A stretch of DNA of 64,000 nt from Lewinellaceae bacterium (GTDB lineage Bacteria > Bacteroidota > Bacteroidia > Chitinophagales > Saprospiraceae), in the NCBI GenBank assembly GCA_029976695.1, contig JARQTN010000078.1, forward strand, positions 59,564-123,563, in the 5' to 3' direction. The notes beneath the pieces are model-generated. The model was not told the origin of the DNA, made no database searches, and was given only the letters and a program-made list of their open reading frames with translations. Positions 48,006 through 56,899 of this stretch are shown here, in pieces. Position 1 is the first letter of the stretch, and each line of letters opens with the position of its first letter. The position numbers and the translations under genes were made by a program.

Positions 48006-48065
48006 CTACCCCTGTCCGGATGAACAGCTCAGATGATGGTGATGTTGTGCATTTCGTGTATTCAT
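48006..48065 (-). CDS. hisL: Histidine operon leader peptide
   Basis: A 19-residue open frame, MNTRNAQHHHHLSCSSGQG, with four consecutive His codons, directly upstream of a terminator and hisG. The length, His run and position are those of his leader peptides in enterobacteria. Stalling on the His codons when charged tRNA-His is low would leave the stop-region segment CCGGACAG free to pair with CTGTCCGG in the terminator. It is too short to be found by ordinary gene prediction. Confidence 0.85.
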   Translation of the reverse strand: MNTRNAQHHHHLSCSSGQG

Positions 48066-48100
48066 ATGACTAATGTACAAAACATTCTAAATAAAAAAAT

Positions 48101-48123
48101 TCGGGAGCCGGAATGGCTCCCGA
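48101..48123 (-). terminator. Terminator of the tRNA-Phe gene
   Basis: Nine-base perfect stem TCGGGAGCC / GGCTCCCGA with loop ATTCC, followed on the minus strand by seven T. It ends the tRNA-Phe transcript 3 bases after the tRNA and precedes the his leader. Confidence 0.85.
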
Positions 48124-48126
48124 AAG

Positions 48127-48199
48127 TGGTACCTCCCAGAATCGAACTGGGGACACCAGGATTTTCAGTCCTGTGCTCTACCAACTGAGCTAAGGTACC
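48127..48199 (-). tRNA. tRNA-Phe (anticodon GAA)
   Basis: 73 bases without CCA: acceptor GGTACCT / AGGTACC, D arm GCTC...GAGC, anticodon stem CAGGA/TCCTG with loop CTGAAAA (anticodon GAA), variable GTGTC, T arm CCCAG-TTCGATT-CTGGG, discriminator A. All arms pair perfectly. CCA is not encoded. It lies between a promoter with a perfect -7 element and its own terminator, upstream of the his leader. Confidence 0.97.
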
Positions 48200-48248
48200 A
48201 GCATATCAAATTTCAGATCTACTGAATATTGCTACATTTAGCGGACCG

Positions 48249-48276
48249 CAAATTTATATTCTTTTTTGGATACCAA
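48249..48276 (-). promoter_or_regulatory. Promoter of tRNA-Phe
   Basis: TTG (48274-48276), 17 bases, TAAATTTG (48249-48256) on the minus strand: a perfect match to the Bacteroidota primary sigma consensus. The -7 element is about 50 bases upstream of the mature tRNA 5' end. Confidence 0.75.
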
Positions 48277-48359
48277 AAATTTCAAAACGGGATATTTTGT
48301 CAAGCCTGGAGATATTCTGTTTTCTGATTCAACCGATTTTTGATGAAATTGCATGCAAT

Positions 48360-49187
48360 ATGTTATCTCGAAGAATACTGACGATCATTGGATTGGTCCT
48401 TGCGATTTCAGCCTGGAGGGTCTTTTTTGAAAGTGACGGCCGGTTCATGCTCCCGCTCGTGATCTGCATCCTGGCAGGTGTCATAGGGTATACGTTCCAT
48501 CACCAGATTGACTGGTGGTGGGCAAGGAAAAGCCAACCTGTGCTTCCCGCTCCCATGAGGGCGATGCTCCATCAGTCAAGTCAATTTATTCACCAGATCA
48601 GCCCTGAGGACCGGGAAAAATTTGAAAAACGCATGGCACTCTGGGTCGCTGCCAAGGATTTTATCGGCAAGGGAATCGACAAGTTTCCCGAGGACATCAA
48701 GTACATTACGGCGATCTATCCTGTACTGCTTTCGTTTTACAGGGAACATTTCCTGTATGAGGGCCTGGACAGGATGGTATATTACCCGCATGCCTTCCTG
48801 ACCCCGCATATTCCCGATGATGTCCATTGTTATGAAGTGGAGGATGAAGACGGGGTGATGATCTTTTCGACAGAACAGATGATGGTTGGGCACATGCAGC
48901 CTAAAAAATATTATAACATCCTGATCCATGCATTTGCAGAAGCGCACCGGAGAAAGTTCCCGGGTGAAAGCTATCCCCGGCTACCACAGGATATCTGGAA
49001 CATCCTGAAAAGGATCAGTTTCATCCCAAAGGGAAAGCTGGATGATTTTATTGGCATTGTCCAGGACGATCCATGGCCCGTCGTCGTGCACCATTATTTT
49101 GTGTACCCTGAGGCATTCAAAGGAGTTGCCCCGGCACTCTTCACACAGGTCAGGGACTGGCACGAAAACGCCGGCTTGAGGGCATAA
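48360..49187 (+). CDS. MtfA-like membrane protein with degenerate peptidase motif
   Basis: About 275 residues from the ATG at 48360. Two N-terminal membrane helices (ILTIIGLVLAISAWRVFF, MLPLVICILAGVIGYTF) are followed by a domain that aligns by eye with MtfA (M90) metallopeptidases: YPVLLSF.., RMVYYPHAFLTP, and the end DPWPVVVHHYFVYPEAF. At the place of the zinc motif HExxH it has HAFAE (48927-48941), lacking the catalytic Glu and second His, and the downstream Glu is also changed. It is probably an inactive homologue with a binding role. It converges with clpB. Confidence 0.7.
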   Translation: MLSRRILTIIGLVLAISAWRVFFESDGRFMLPLVICILAGVIGYTFHHQIDWWWARKSQPVLPAPMRAMLHQSSQFIHQISPEDREKFEKRMALWVAAKDFIGKGIDKFPEDIKYITAIYPVLLSFYREHFLYEGLDRMVYYPHAFLTPHIPDDVHCYEVEDEDGVMIFSTEQMMVGHMQPKKYYNILIHAFAEAHRRKFPGESYPRLPQDIWNILKRISFIPKGKLDDFIGIVQDDPWPVVVHHYFVYPEAFKGVAPALFTQVRDWHENAGLRA

Positions 49188-49195
49188 AGGCCCGG

Positions 49196-52006
49196 TTAAG
49201 CTGATTCGCCTGGATCCGTTTCCGGCGCGGGCGGATTTTCTTTTCCCGCCTTCTTCACATCCTCGATGGCATCTTCAAGCTCCTTAGTGGCTTTTTCGAG
49301 CTTTTTGATCTGTTTTTCCTTTTTCGTCTCTTTCGGGGGCGGAGGATCCTTCAGCTGCATTTTCTCATTTTCCGTGCCGGGTGCATTTGCTTTGCCCTTA
49401 AACCCCTCTTCGCTGAAAACGAAACCATTCATGTCGGCATCGATATAGATGGTATCTCCTGCGATCAGGCTGCCTCCGAGTACCTGCTTAGCCAGTTCAT
49501 TGACGATCTTTTGTTCGACCACACGTTTCAGCGGTCTCGCCCCGAACTGCGGATCATAACCAAGGTCCGCAAGCAGGTCCCATGCCCGATCACTCAGCTC
49601 AATCTTCAATTCCTGGCTGGCCAGGTTTTTCTCGACTTTCTTCAACGTCAGCTTGGCGATGAGCTTGATCTCGTCTTTCGTGAGCGGAAGGAACATGATC
49701 TTTTCATCGATCCTGTTCAGGAATTCGGGCCTCAGCTGGTCTTTCAGCAACTCGAACACCTCGTTTTTTGTGGCATTGATGATCTCGTCCCGGTGGGCAT
49801 CACCGACAGCCTCCAGGTCTTCAAAATTCTCGAGGATGACGTCTGAGCCCATATTTGACGTCATGATGATGAGCGTGTTTTTGAAATTGGCGATGCGTCC
49901 CTTGTTGTCCGTCAGGCGTCCGTCATCCAGGACCTGGAGCAGGATATTGAACGTGTCCGGGTGGGCCTTTTCAATTTCGTCGAGCAGGATGATGGAATAG
50001 GGCCTCCTTCGGACAGCCTCCGTAAGCTGGCCGCCTTCATCATAGCCAACGTAACCGGGAGGCGCCCCGACCAGGCGGGAGACGGAGTGGCGCTCCTGGT
50101 ATTCACTCATGTCAATGCGCGTCAGTGCTTTTTCGTCATCAAACAGCACATCAGCGAGGATCTTTGCAAGCTCTGTTTTCCCAACACCTGTCGGTCCGAG
50201 GAAAATGAATGAACCGATCGGTTTTTTCGGGTCCTGGAGGCCTGCACGGCTCCTCCTTACTGCATCAGATACCGCAACCACTGCTTCCTTCTGCCCGATG
50301 AGGCGCTCGCCGATCGTATCTTCAAGGGACAGGAGTTTCTTCTTCTCACTCTGCATCATTTTTTGCAGCGGGATGCCTGTCCAGCGGGAGACAACCTCTG
50401 CAATATCATTCGCTGTGACTTCTTCATTGGTAAACCTGATCTCATCAGGCAGTTTGTCCAGTTTTTCCTCAGCTTCCTTGAGCAACACTTTTTGATTTTC
50501 GATCTCACCGTAGCGGATCTTGGCAACCTGTTCGTAATTACTCTCCCTTTCCGCGACGTCAGCCGTGTGCTCCAGTTCCTCTATGGTTTTCTTGATCTGC
50601 TGGACCTCATCCACAATCTCCTTCTCATTCTGCCATGCAGCCATGACAGATGCATATTTTTCCTTTGCATTGGCGATCTGTTCGTTGATCCCGGTCAACT
50701 TCTTTTTATCACCCTCCCGCTTGATCGCTTCGCGTTCGATCTCAAGCTGGGCGACCCGGCGTTTCCAGTTATCGACTTCTTCCGGCACAGAGTCGAGTTC
50801 AAGCCTGAGTTTTGCCGCAGCCTCATCGATCAGGTCAAGGGCCTTGTCCGGCAGATGCCTGTCGGCAATGTATCGATGGGAAAGTTCTGCAGCTGCGACA
50901 AGCGCCTCATCCTTGATTTCGATTTTGTGATAGAGCTCATATTTCTCCTGGATACCCCGCAGGATGGAGATGGTATCCTCCACACTGGGTTCCTCGATGT
51001 AAACAGTCTGGAAGCGCCGCACCAACGCTTTGTCCTGTTCGAAGTATTTCTGGTACTCGTCCGAAGTCGTGGCCCCGATGGTCCGCAGCTCGCCACGTGC
51101 CAATGCCGGCTTCAGGATATTGGCCGCATTCATGGCTCCACTGCCTCCGCCTGCCCCGATGAGGGTGTGGATCTCGTCAATAAACAGGATGACCTCACCG
51201 TTCGAGCTTTTCACCTCACGGATGACACCCTTGATCCTTTCTTCAAATTCGCCCTTGAATTTGGCTCCTGCGATCAGGGAAGCAAGATCCAGCACGTAGA
51301 TCTGCTTGGTCAGGAGATTCTCCGGGACATCCTTTTTCACAATGCGCCAGGCGATCCCTTCCACGATTGCGGTTTTGCCCACACCCGCCTCGCCGATCAG
51401 GATCGGGTTATTTTTCTTCCGCCTGCTCAGGATGTGCAGGATGCGCCTGATCTCTTCATCACGACCGATGATCGGGTCAAGTTTGCCTTCTTCCGCTCGC
51501 TGGTTGAGGTTGATCCCGAATTTCTTCAGGGCGTTGTACGCATCATCACTGTGCTGGTCGGTGACGGATTTTCCCTTCCTGAGATCATGGATCGCATCTT
51601 TCATGATCTTCTCTGTGGCGCCATGGTCTTTCAGGATCTGGGACCCCTTGTCATCCCCGGTAATGATCCCGTACAGCATCAGTTCCACAGAAATGTACTC
51701 ATCTCCAAATTCTTTCAGGGAACGCTTTGCCCTGGCCAGGGATTTATTGGCATGGTCTGTCAGGTACTGCTTCTCGGTACCCTGAACCCTCGGGTACGTT
51801 TTGATCTGTGCATCAAGGTCACTGATCAGCCGGGGAATGTTGATCGACATTTTTTGAAGCAGAAATTTGGCAAGGTCCTCATTCGTATTGATGATCCCGC
51901 GGATCAGGTGGGGCGTATCCACCGTTTGCTGATTATGGGACCCGGCAATCCGCTGTGCTTCAAGGATCGCCTCCTGCGCCTTTATTGTAAAGTTGTCGTA
52001 TGTCAT
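49196..52006 (-). CDS. clpB: ATP-dependent chaperone ClpB with long acidic/basic C-terminal tail
   Basis: 936 residues from the ATG at 52006 (MTYDNFTIKAQEAI). N-domain, D1 with Walker A (GEAGVGKTAIVEG) and B (VILFIDEIHT), the long coiled-coil M domain (about 400-530), D2 with Walker A (GPTGVGKTELAK) and Walker B (IILLDEIEKA). It disaggregates proteins with DnaK. Typical ClpB is about 860 residues; the final ~75 residues here (bases about 49199-49420) form a Lys/Glu-rich and Pro-rich tail (KDPPPPKETKKEK, KELEDAIEDVKKAGK) not usual for the family. Confidence 0.95.
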   Translation of the reverse strand: MTYDNFTIKAQEAILEAQRIAGSHNQQTVDTPHLIRGIINTNEDLAKFLLQKMSINIPRLISDLDAQIKTYPRVQGTEKQYLTDHANKSLARAKRSLKEFGDEYISVELMLYGIITGDDKGSQILKDHGATEKIMKDAIHDLRKGKSVTDQHSDDAYNALKKFGINLNQRAEEGKLDPIIGRDEEIRRILHILSRRKKNNPILIGEAGVGKTAIVEGIAWRIVKKDVPENLLTKQIYVLDLASLIAGAKFKGEFEERIKGVIREVKSSNGEVILFIDEIHTLIGAGGGSGAMNAANILKPALARGELRTIGATTSDEYQKYFEQDKALVRRFQTVYIEEPSVEDTISILRGIQEKYELYHKIEIKDEALVAAAELSHRYIADRHLPDKALDLIDEAAAKLRLELDSVPEEVDNWKRRVAQLEIEREAIKREGDKKKLTGINEQIANAKEKYASVMAAWQNEKEIVDEVQQIKKTIEELEHTADVAERESNYEQVAKIRYGEIENQKVLLKEAEEKLDKLPDEIRFTNEEVTANDIAEVVSRWTGIPLQKMMQSEKKKLLSLEDTIGERLIGQKEAVVAVSDAVRRSRAGLQDPKKPIGSFIFLGPTGVGKTELAKILADVLFDDEKALTRIDMSEYQERHSVSRLVGAPPGYVGYDEGGQLTEAVRRRPYSIILLDEIEKAHPDTFNILLQVLDDGRLTDNKGRIANFKNTLIIMTSNMGSDVILENFEDLEAVGDAHRDEIINATKNEVFELLKDQLRPEFLNRIDEKIMFLPLTKDEIKLIAKLTLKKVEKNLASQELKIELSDRAWDLLADLGYDPQFGARPLKRVVEQKIVNELAKQVLGGSLIAGDTIYIDADMNGFVFSEEGFKGKANAPGTENEKMQLKDPPPPKETKKEKQIKKLEKATKELEDAIEDVKKAGKENPPAPETDPGESA

Positions 52007-52057
52007 ACCAGTCTGTTTGTAATATTCATTTGATTCATCCAGGTGCTTGTAAGAAAT

Positions 52058-52065
52058 CAAATATA
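52058..52065 (-). promoter_or_regulatory. Putative -7 element of clpB
   Basis: TATATTTG on the minus strand matches TAnnTTTG exactly, about 52 bases before the clpB start. No TTG -33 partner is found at the normal spacing, so it is only half a promoter. The rest of the space to 52337 is AT-rich and shows no other gene. No sigma-54 motif like that of grpE was seen. Confidence 0.4.
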
Positions 52066-52337
52066 AGATATCCGGTAGTATAGGCAGCGATGATCTCGCT
52101 GAAGCCATTGAAAAAGAAGAACAGTCACCTTAATTTGCTGGTTTACAAAGCCTTACAGAAAAACAAATGAAACATTGCAGCCAAACGCTTTGTTCCAGTA
52201 AAAAAGTATTTATCTCGGAAAAGCAAGTGAATTGACAGTCTTTCCGAATTTAAAGATAAATTAACGCAGTTCGATCAGGAAAAAGATAATAGATCATGTA
52301 TCGGTATTGTTTGTATTATAAAAGTAAAAGATCCAGA

Positions 52338-55300
52338 ATGAGAGGTTTATTCTTGCACATATGGATGTTGATTTTTATTCTTGCGGCCCTGCCTCACCTG
52401 CATGGACAGGAGTATTTTGGAAAGAACAAGCCGCGATACACCAGTTTTGACTTTGAGGTATCCCGTTCACCGCATTTTGAGTTTTATACATATACGAAAA
52501 ATAATGACCTGAAGGAGCATGTGATCAGGCTGACCGAAGAGTGGTACCATCTGCACCAGGCCGTATTAAGGGATACTTTCAATCAGCTGAATCCAGTTAT
52601 TTTCTATAATAATCATGCGGATTTCCAGCAAACGAATGCCATCTTCGGGACTGTTGGTGTCGGTACGGGCGGTGTGACCGAAGGCTTCAAAAACAGGGTG
52701 ATCATGCCATTTACCATGATCAACCAGCAGACGGATCAGGTACTTGCACACGAACTTGTCCATGCCTTTCAATATGATATGATCCTGAATGGGGATTCGA
52801 CATCCCTTCAGTCACTCGGCAACCTGCCGCTTTGGATGGTGGAGGGGATGGCGGAATACCTCTCGATCGGACGGGTTGATCCGTTCACTTCCATGTGGAT
52901 GCGGGATGCCTTTTTGAACGATGATATTCCCACGATCAAGGAACTCTCAAACCCGAAGTATTTTCCCTATCGCTACGGACAGGCTTTCTGGTCGTTTTTC
53001 AGTGGGTATTTCGGTGATGACAAGATAAAGGACCTGTTCATGATGACCGCACAATATGGTCTGGACATCGCGGTTGATTCCGTGCTGAACCTTTCCACCG
53101 AGACCCTCTCGGGCATGTTTACCGAAAGCATGAAAACGCATTACAGGAAGATGTTAGGGGAAGGGGCGAAGGAAACGCCGGTCGGTACCAGGATATTGAG
53201 TGATGAAAATGCGGGTCGGATGAACATCTCGCCCGTTCTCAGCCCGAATGGCAGATACCTCATATTTTTCAGTGACAAGAACCTCTTTACGACCGACCTC
53301 TACCTGGCCGATGCACGAAACGGCAAAATCATCCGGAAAGTAAACAGCCTGCTGCGTGACGGCCATTACGATGATTTCAACTTTCTGGAATCTTCAGGGA
53401 CGTGGTCGCCAAGAAGTGACCAGTTTGCCTTCGTTGCATTCAAGAACGGAAGGAATGTCATCGTGATCAAGGAGGTGTCAAATGGCAAAACTGTCGATGA
53501 GATCAAGGTGAAGGATGTACCGGCCATCGGCAACCCGGCCTGGTCGCCTGACGGGAAGCATATTGTGTTTACCGGGATGGTGGATGGGCAGGCTGATCTA
53601 TTCATGTACAATTTGCGGTCGAAGCGGGTTACGCAGCTGACTGACGATCTGTACAGCGAGGTGCAGGCCAACTGGAGCCCAGACGGCTCAAAGCTCGCCT
53701 TTGCCACGGACCGGCTGAGCAAGGAACGGGGGCGGACCTTTGGGAGGTGGACACTGAACATAGCCGAAATGGATGTGGCAACCAGGGAGATCGAGAACCT
53801 GGACATTTTTTTCGGAGCGGATAATACCGATCCGAATTATGACGAGCAAGGTCGCCTGTATTTTCTTTCAGACAGGGACGGCTACAAAAATCTGTACCGG
53901 TATGACATGGCCTCGGATTCCCTGCTGCAGATGACTGATTTCAAAACGGGCATCAGCGGGATCGGGCGGTATTCGCCGGCGCTTTCTGCCTCAAAGACAA
54001 GTGACAGGGTTGTTTTTTCGCATTATTACGGAAACAGCTATCACATCTACCAGGCCAGGACAAACCGGATGCTGCATCAGCCTGTATCTCCCGATGATGT
54101 GGACCTTTCGGCTGCATTGCTTCCGGTTGTCGGACTCCAGGCGCAGGAAAACCTGCTGACAGGAAAGCAGCCACTCCGGCCCGGATCCCTTGGCCCGTAT
54201 GCTGATGCGGATGATGCCTCACGAAACTTGCTGGACCTGAATTCGGAGCAGATCGTGACCCGGAATTTCCTTTCCCTGGGCCAGCAGGAGAAGGCTCCTG
54301 AACTGGCTGTAGAAATCAAGCCGGCGAAGTACAATCCAAGGTTCAGGCTTGATCACATCCAGGGAAGTGCTGGAGGTGGTATTGGCGTCGGGACCTTTAA
54401 TACCCAAACTGCATTTGCCGGTGGTGTCGGCATGATCTTCAGCGATATCATGGGCAACAACCAGCTTTTTGTCCAGGGCGCACTGAACGGGGAGATCTAT
54501 GATTTTGCGATTGCTGCCCAATACCTCAACCAGAAACGCCGTCTTGCCTGGGGTGTCGGATTTTCCCATGTGCCTATCAGGACAGGATTCTATAACCAAT
54601 TTATTGATACATCAAACTACAATGCTCGGGTAGCGGTCCTCCAGGAAAATTTGATCCGGATTTTTCAGGAAGAGTTGTCGTTTTTCGTTCAGTACCCGTT
54701 TTCCAAGACGTTGCGCTGGGAGGCCAGCATCGGGGGCTTGGCCCAGTTTTACAGGTATGACAGGCGTGACTTCCTTTTTGATCCGGTCACCTGGCCGGAC
54801 CTCTTTTTCTATATTGGCCAGGGCAGGCGGGAGAAGGTGCCTTTGGAGGAAGCAGAGAGTGCACTCGGGGTTCGGTTTGACAGTGGTTTGTTTTATAATG
54901 CGAGTACAGCCATTGTCGGGGACAATTCATTTTTTGGTGTGACCAGCCCACTGGGCGGGTACCGCTACCGCCTTGGATACAGCCATTATGCCGGGCTCTA
55001 TGATTTTCAGTCGGTGACAGCTGATCTGCGGTATTATCATTACATGAAGCCGGTTTCGCTTGCCTTTCGGGCCACCCACTTCGGAAGGATGGGCAAGGAT
55101 GCGAATTCATTCTTCCCGATCCTGATCGGTCAGATGGGGTTAGTACGCGGATTTGATTTCAACCAGGTCAGGCGAATGTTTGATGAAACGGGCGTATCAC
55201 TATCTCAGTTTTCAGGTTCGAAGATCATTGTGACCGGCTTTGAAGTGCGCCTGCCCTTTACGGGCCCGGAGCGGCTCTCAGCGATCAAATCAAGTTTCCT

Positions 55301-55529
55301 GTTTACGGACCTGGCCCTTTTCCTGGACGCAGGCATCGCATTCAATAATTATGATGACATTGGAAAACAGCAGGAAGGGGTGCCGCCGCAGGAGTGGGCG
55401 ATCAGTACGGGCTTATCCGTGAGGATCAACCTGTTTGGTGCCATGATCCTGGAGCCGTATTATGCGATTCCGCTGGTCAAGGGAGCAAGGGGCGGGGCAT
55501 TCGGGATCAATTTTGTCCCGGGCTGGTAG
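52338..55529 (+). CDS. Outer-membrane protein: gluzincin peptidase, PD40 propeller, beta-barrel
   Basis: About 1063 residues from the ATG at 52338 (MRGLFLHIWMLIFILAALPH, a signal peptide); an ATG at 52296 is also in frame. The N-terminal part carries an HELVH zinc motif (52749-52763) with a later Glu in MVEGMAEYLS, the pattern of a peptidase MA/gluzincin domain. Then PD40/TolB-like repeats (SPNGRYLIFFS, SPDGKHIVFTG, SPDGSKLAFAT). The last 370 residues are a beta-barrel of the outer-membrane surface-antigen kind, ending GFGINFVPGW-like. It is probably anchored in the outer membrane with the peptidase and propeller exposed. Substrate unknown. Confidence 0.85.
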   Translation: MRGLFLHIWMLIFILAALPHLHGQEYFGKNKPRYTSFDFEVSRSPHFEFYTYTKNNDLKEHVIRLTEEWYHLHQAVLRDTFNQLNPVIFYNNHADFQQTNAIFGTVGVGTGGVTEGFKNRVIMPFTMINQQTDQVLAHELVHAFQYDMILNGDSTSLQSLGNLPLWMVEGMAEYLSIGRVDPFTSMWMRDAFLNDDIPTIKELSNPKYFPYRYGQAFWSFFSGYFGDDKIKDLFMMTAQYGLDIAVDSVLNLSTETLSGMFTESMKTHYRKMLGEGAKETPVGTRILSDENAGRMNISPVLSPNGRYLIFFSDKNLFTTDLYLADARNGKIIRKVNSLLRDGHYDDFNFLESSGTWSPRSDQFAFVAFKNGRNVIVIKEVSNGKTVDEIKVKDVPAIGNPAWSPDGKHIVFTGMVDGQADLFMYNLRSKRVTQLTDDLYSEVQANWSPDGSKLAFATDRLSKERGRTFGRWTLNIAEMDVATREIENLDIFFGADNTDPNYDEQGRLYFLSDRDGYKNLYRYDMASDSLLQMTDFKTGISGIGRYSPALSASKTSDRVVFSHYYGNSYHIYQARTNRMLHQPVSPDDVDLSAALLPVVGLQAQENLLTGKQPLRPGSLGPYADADDASRNLLDLNSEQIVTRNFLSLGQQEKAPELAVEIKPAKYNPRFRLDHIQGSAGGGIGVGTFNTQTAFAGGVGMIFSDIMGNNQLFVQGALNGEIYDFAIAAQYLNQKRRLAWGVGFSHVPIRTGFYNQFIDTSNYNARVAVLQENLIRIFQEELSFFVQYPFSKTLRWEASIGGLAQFYRYDRRDFLFDPVTWPDLFFYIGQGRREKVPLEEAESALGVRFDSGLFYNASTAIVGDNSFFGVTSPLGGYRYRLGYSHYAGLYDFQSVTADLRYYHYMKPVSLAFRATHFGRMGKDANSFFPILIGQMGLVRGFDFNQVRRMFDETGVSLSQFSGSKIIVTGFEVRLPFTGPERLSAIKSSFLFTDLALFLDAGIAFNNYDDIGKQQEGVPPQEWAISTGLSVRINLFGAMILEPYYAIPLVKGARGGAFGINFVPGW

Positions 55530-55550
55530 CCTGTCCAGTCTGTTTTCCAG

Positions 55551-56789
55551 CTATTCGTAACGCAGGGATTCGATCGGGTCCAGCCGTGCTGCTTTCATGG
55601 CGGGGTAGATTCCGCTGAGCAAGCCAACGAACAGGCATGTAAAGAAGCCCAGCGCCATCCAGGCCCAAGGGATGATGAATTTACCGCCTACGCCAATCGC
55701 GACAAGGTTACCGGCAATCCAGCCAAGGATGATGCCGACAATGCCTCCGAGCAGGCAGATGATGATTGCTTCCGCTAAAAACTGGACAAGGATGTTTCTC
55801 CGTGTGGCTCCCAGCGCCTTGCTGATGCCGATCTCACGGGTACGTTCAGTCACGGAAACAAGCATGATATTCATGAGCCCGATCGCGGCACCCAGCAGCG
55901 TAATCATGCCGATGGCGATCGTGGCAAACCTGATCGTGACCGTATTCTCTTTTAGCGTGTCGAGCAGGCTGTCACTTTGCGTGATCTCGAAATCGTTGTC
56001 TTGCGAAGCACGCAGGCCACGCACATTGCGCATCACCCCGATTGCTGCAGAGATCGCATCCTCAATCTGTGAGGTGGCATTCACCCCGACAGTGATGCTG
56101 TAGTTCTTTTTGCTGTATCCGTAGATCCGCCTTTCTGTCAGGATCGGAATGAAGATCCGGTTGTCTTCGTTTTGACCCATAGAACTTCCCTTTGATTCCA
56201 GGACGCCGATCACCATGAACCTGTGGCTCCCGATCGAAATGATCTTGCCCAGCGCCTTTTCCGTGTTCTCATTGAAAAGTGTCTTTACAATCTCGGTGCC
56301 TATGATGGCTTTCTGAGTGCCCGTTTTCAGTTCCGTGCTGGAAAATGCCCTTCCCGCCTCCAGGTCATACCCGCGGATTTCCAGGAAGTTTTCATCTATG
56401 CCTCCTACCCTGACGGTGGGGTTTGTTTTTTCATTTCCGAACTTGACCACAGCACTCCCGGTGGCATTCCCCGAGATCGTAACACGAGCGGGAAAATCAT
56501 ACCGTTCCTTGAATTCCATCGCCTGCTGGAAAGTGATGTTCTCCCCGCGTTTTTCCCTTCTTCCGCCATGGCTGCCCGACATCGAACTCCTGGCCGGTGA
56601 AATGTTGAAAGAGTTTGCCCCGACCCGGTTGAAGCTGTCATTCATGGTAAACAGCAATGCATCGATCGCAGTCAGGATGCCGACAAGCGCCGTGATACCC
56701 ACGGCTATGATCAGCAGGGTCAGCACCGCCCGGGTCATATTCGACCGCACAGACGTGATGGCAAATTTGATATTTTCTGCACCGATCAA
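55551..56789 (-). CDS. MacB/FtsX-type ABC transporter permease
   Basis: 412 residues from a TTG at 56789. Four membrane helices (about 20-45, 285-312, 335-365, 375-400) and a large periplasmic MacB_PCD domain between helices 1 and 2 with an [12 protein letters not shown] loop. The ATPase is not adjacent, so it works with one encoded elsewhere. Such permeases drive envelope transport or mechanotransmission; the substrate is unknown. Confidence 0.88.
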   Translation of the reverse strand: MIGAENIKFAITSVRSNMTRAVLTLLIIAVGITALVGILTAIDALLFTMNDSFNRVGANSFNISPARSSMSGSHGGRREKRGENITFQQAMEFKERYDFPARVTISGNATGSAVVKFGNEKTNPTVRVGGIDENFLEIRGYDLEAGRAFSSTELKTGTQKAIIGTEIVKTLFNENTEKALGKIISIGSHRFMVIGVLESKGSSMGQNEDNRIFIPILTERRIYGYSKKNYSITVGVNATSQIEDAISAAIGVMRNVRGLRASQDNDFEITQSDSLLDTLKENTVTIRFATIAIGMITLLGAAIGLMNIMLVSVTERTREIGISKALGATRRNILVQFLAEAIIICLLGGIVGIILGWIAGNLVAIGVGGKFIIPWAWMALGFFTCLFVGLLSGIYPAMKAARLDPIESLRYE

Positions 56790-56899
56790 TTCAAGGTGTG
56801 TTTGTTTGCTGAAAATTACTGAACATTCGGGAGATACCCTGAAATTTTAGAGGCAATGCACGTCAACTTCGATGAAGTCATGCTTCGGAAGGAAATGGA

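Noticed and set aside
50363-52033. A 556-codon open frame on the plus strand opposite clpB
   Set aside because: It is antisense to a clear clpB gene, is rich in unlikely residues and holds no domain motif. Long antisense frames often arise opposite GC-rich third positions.
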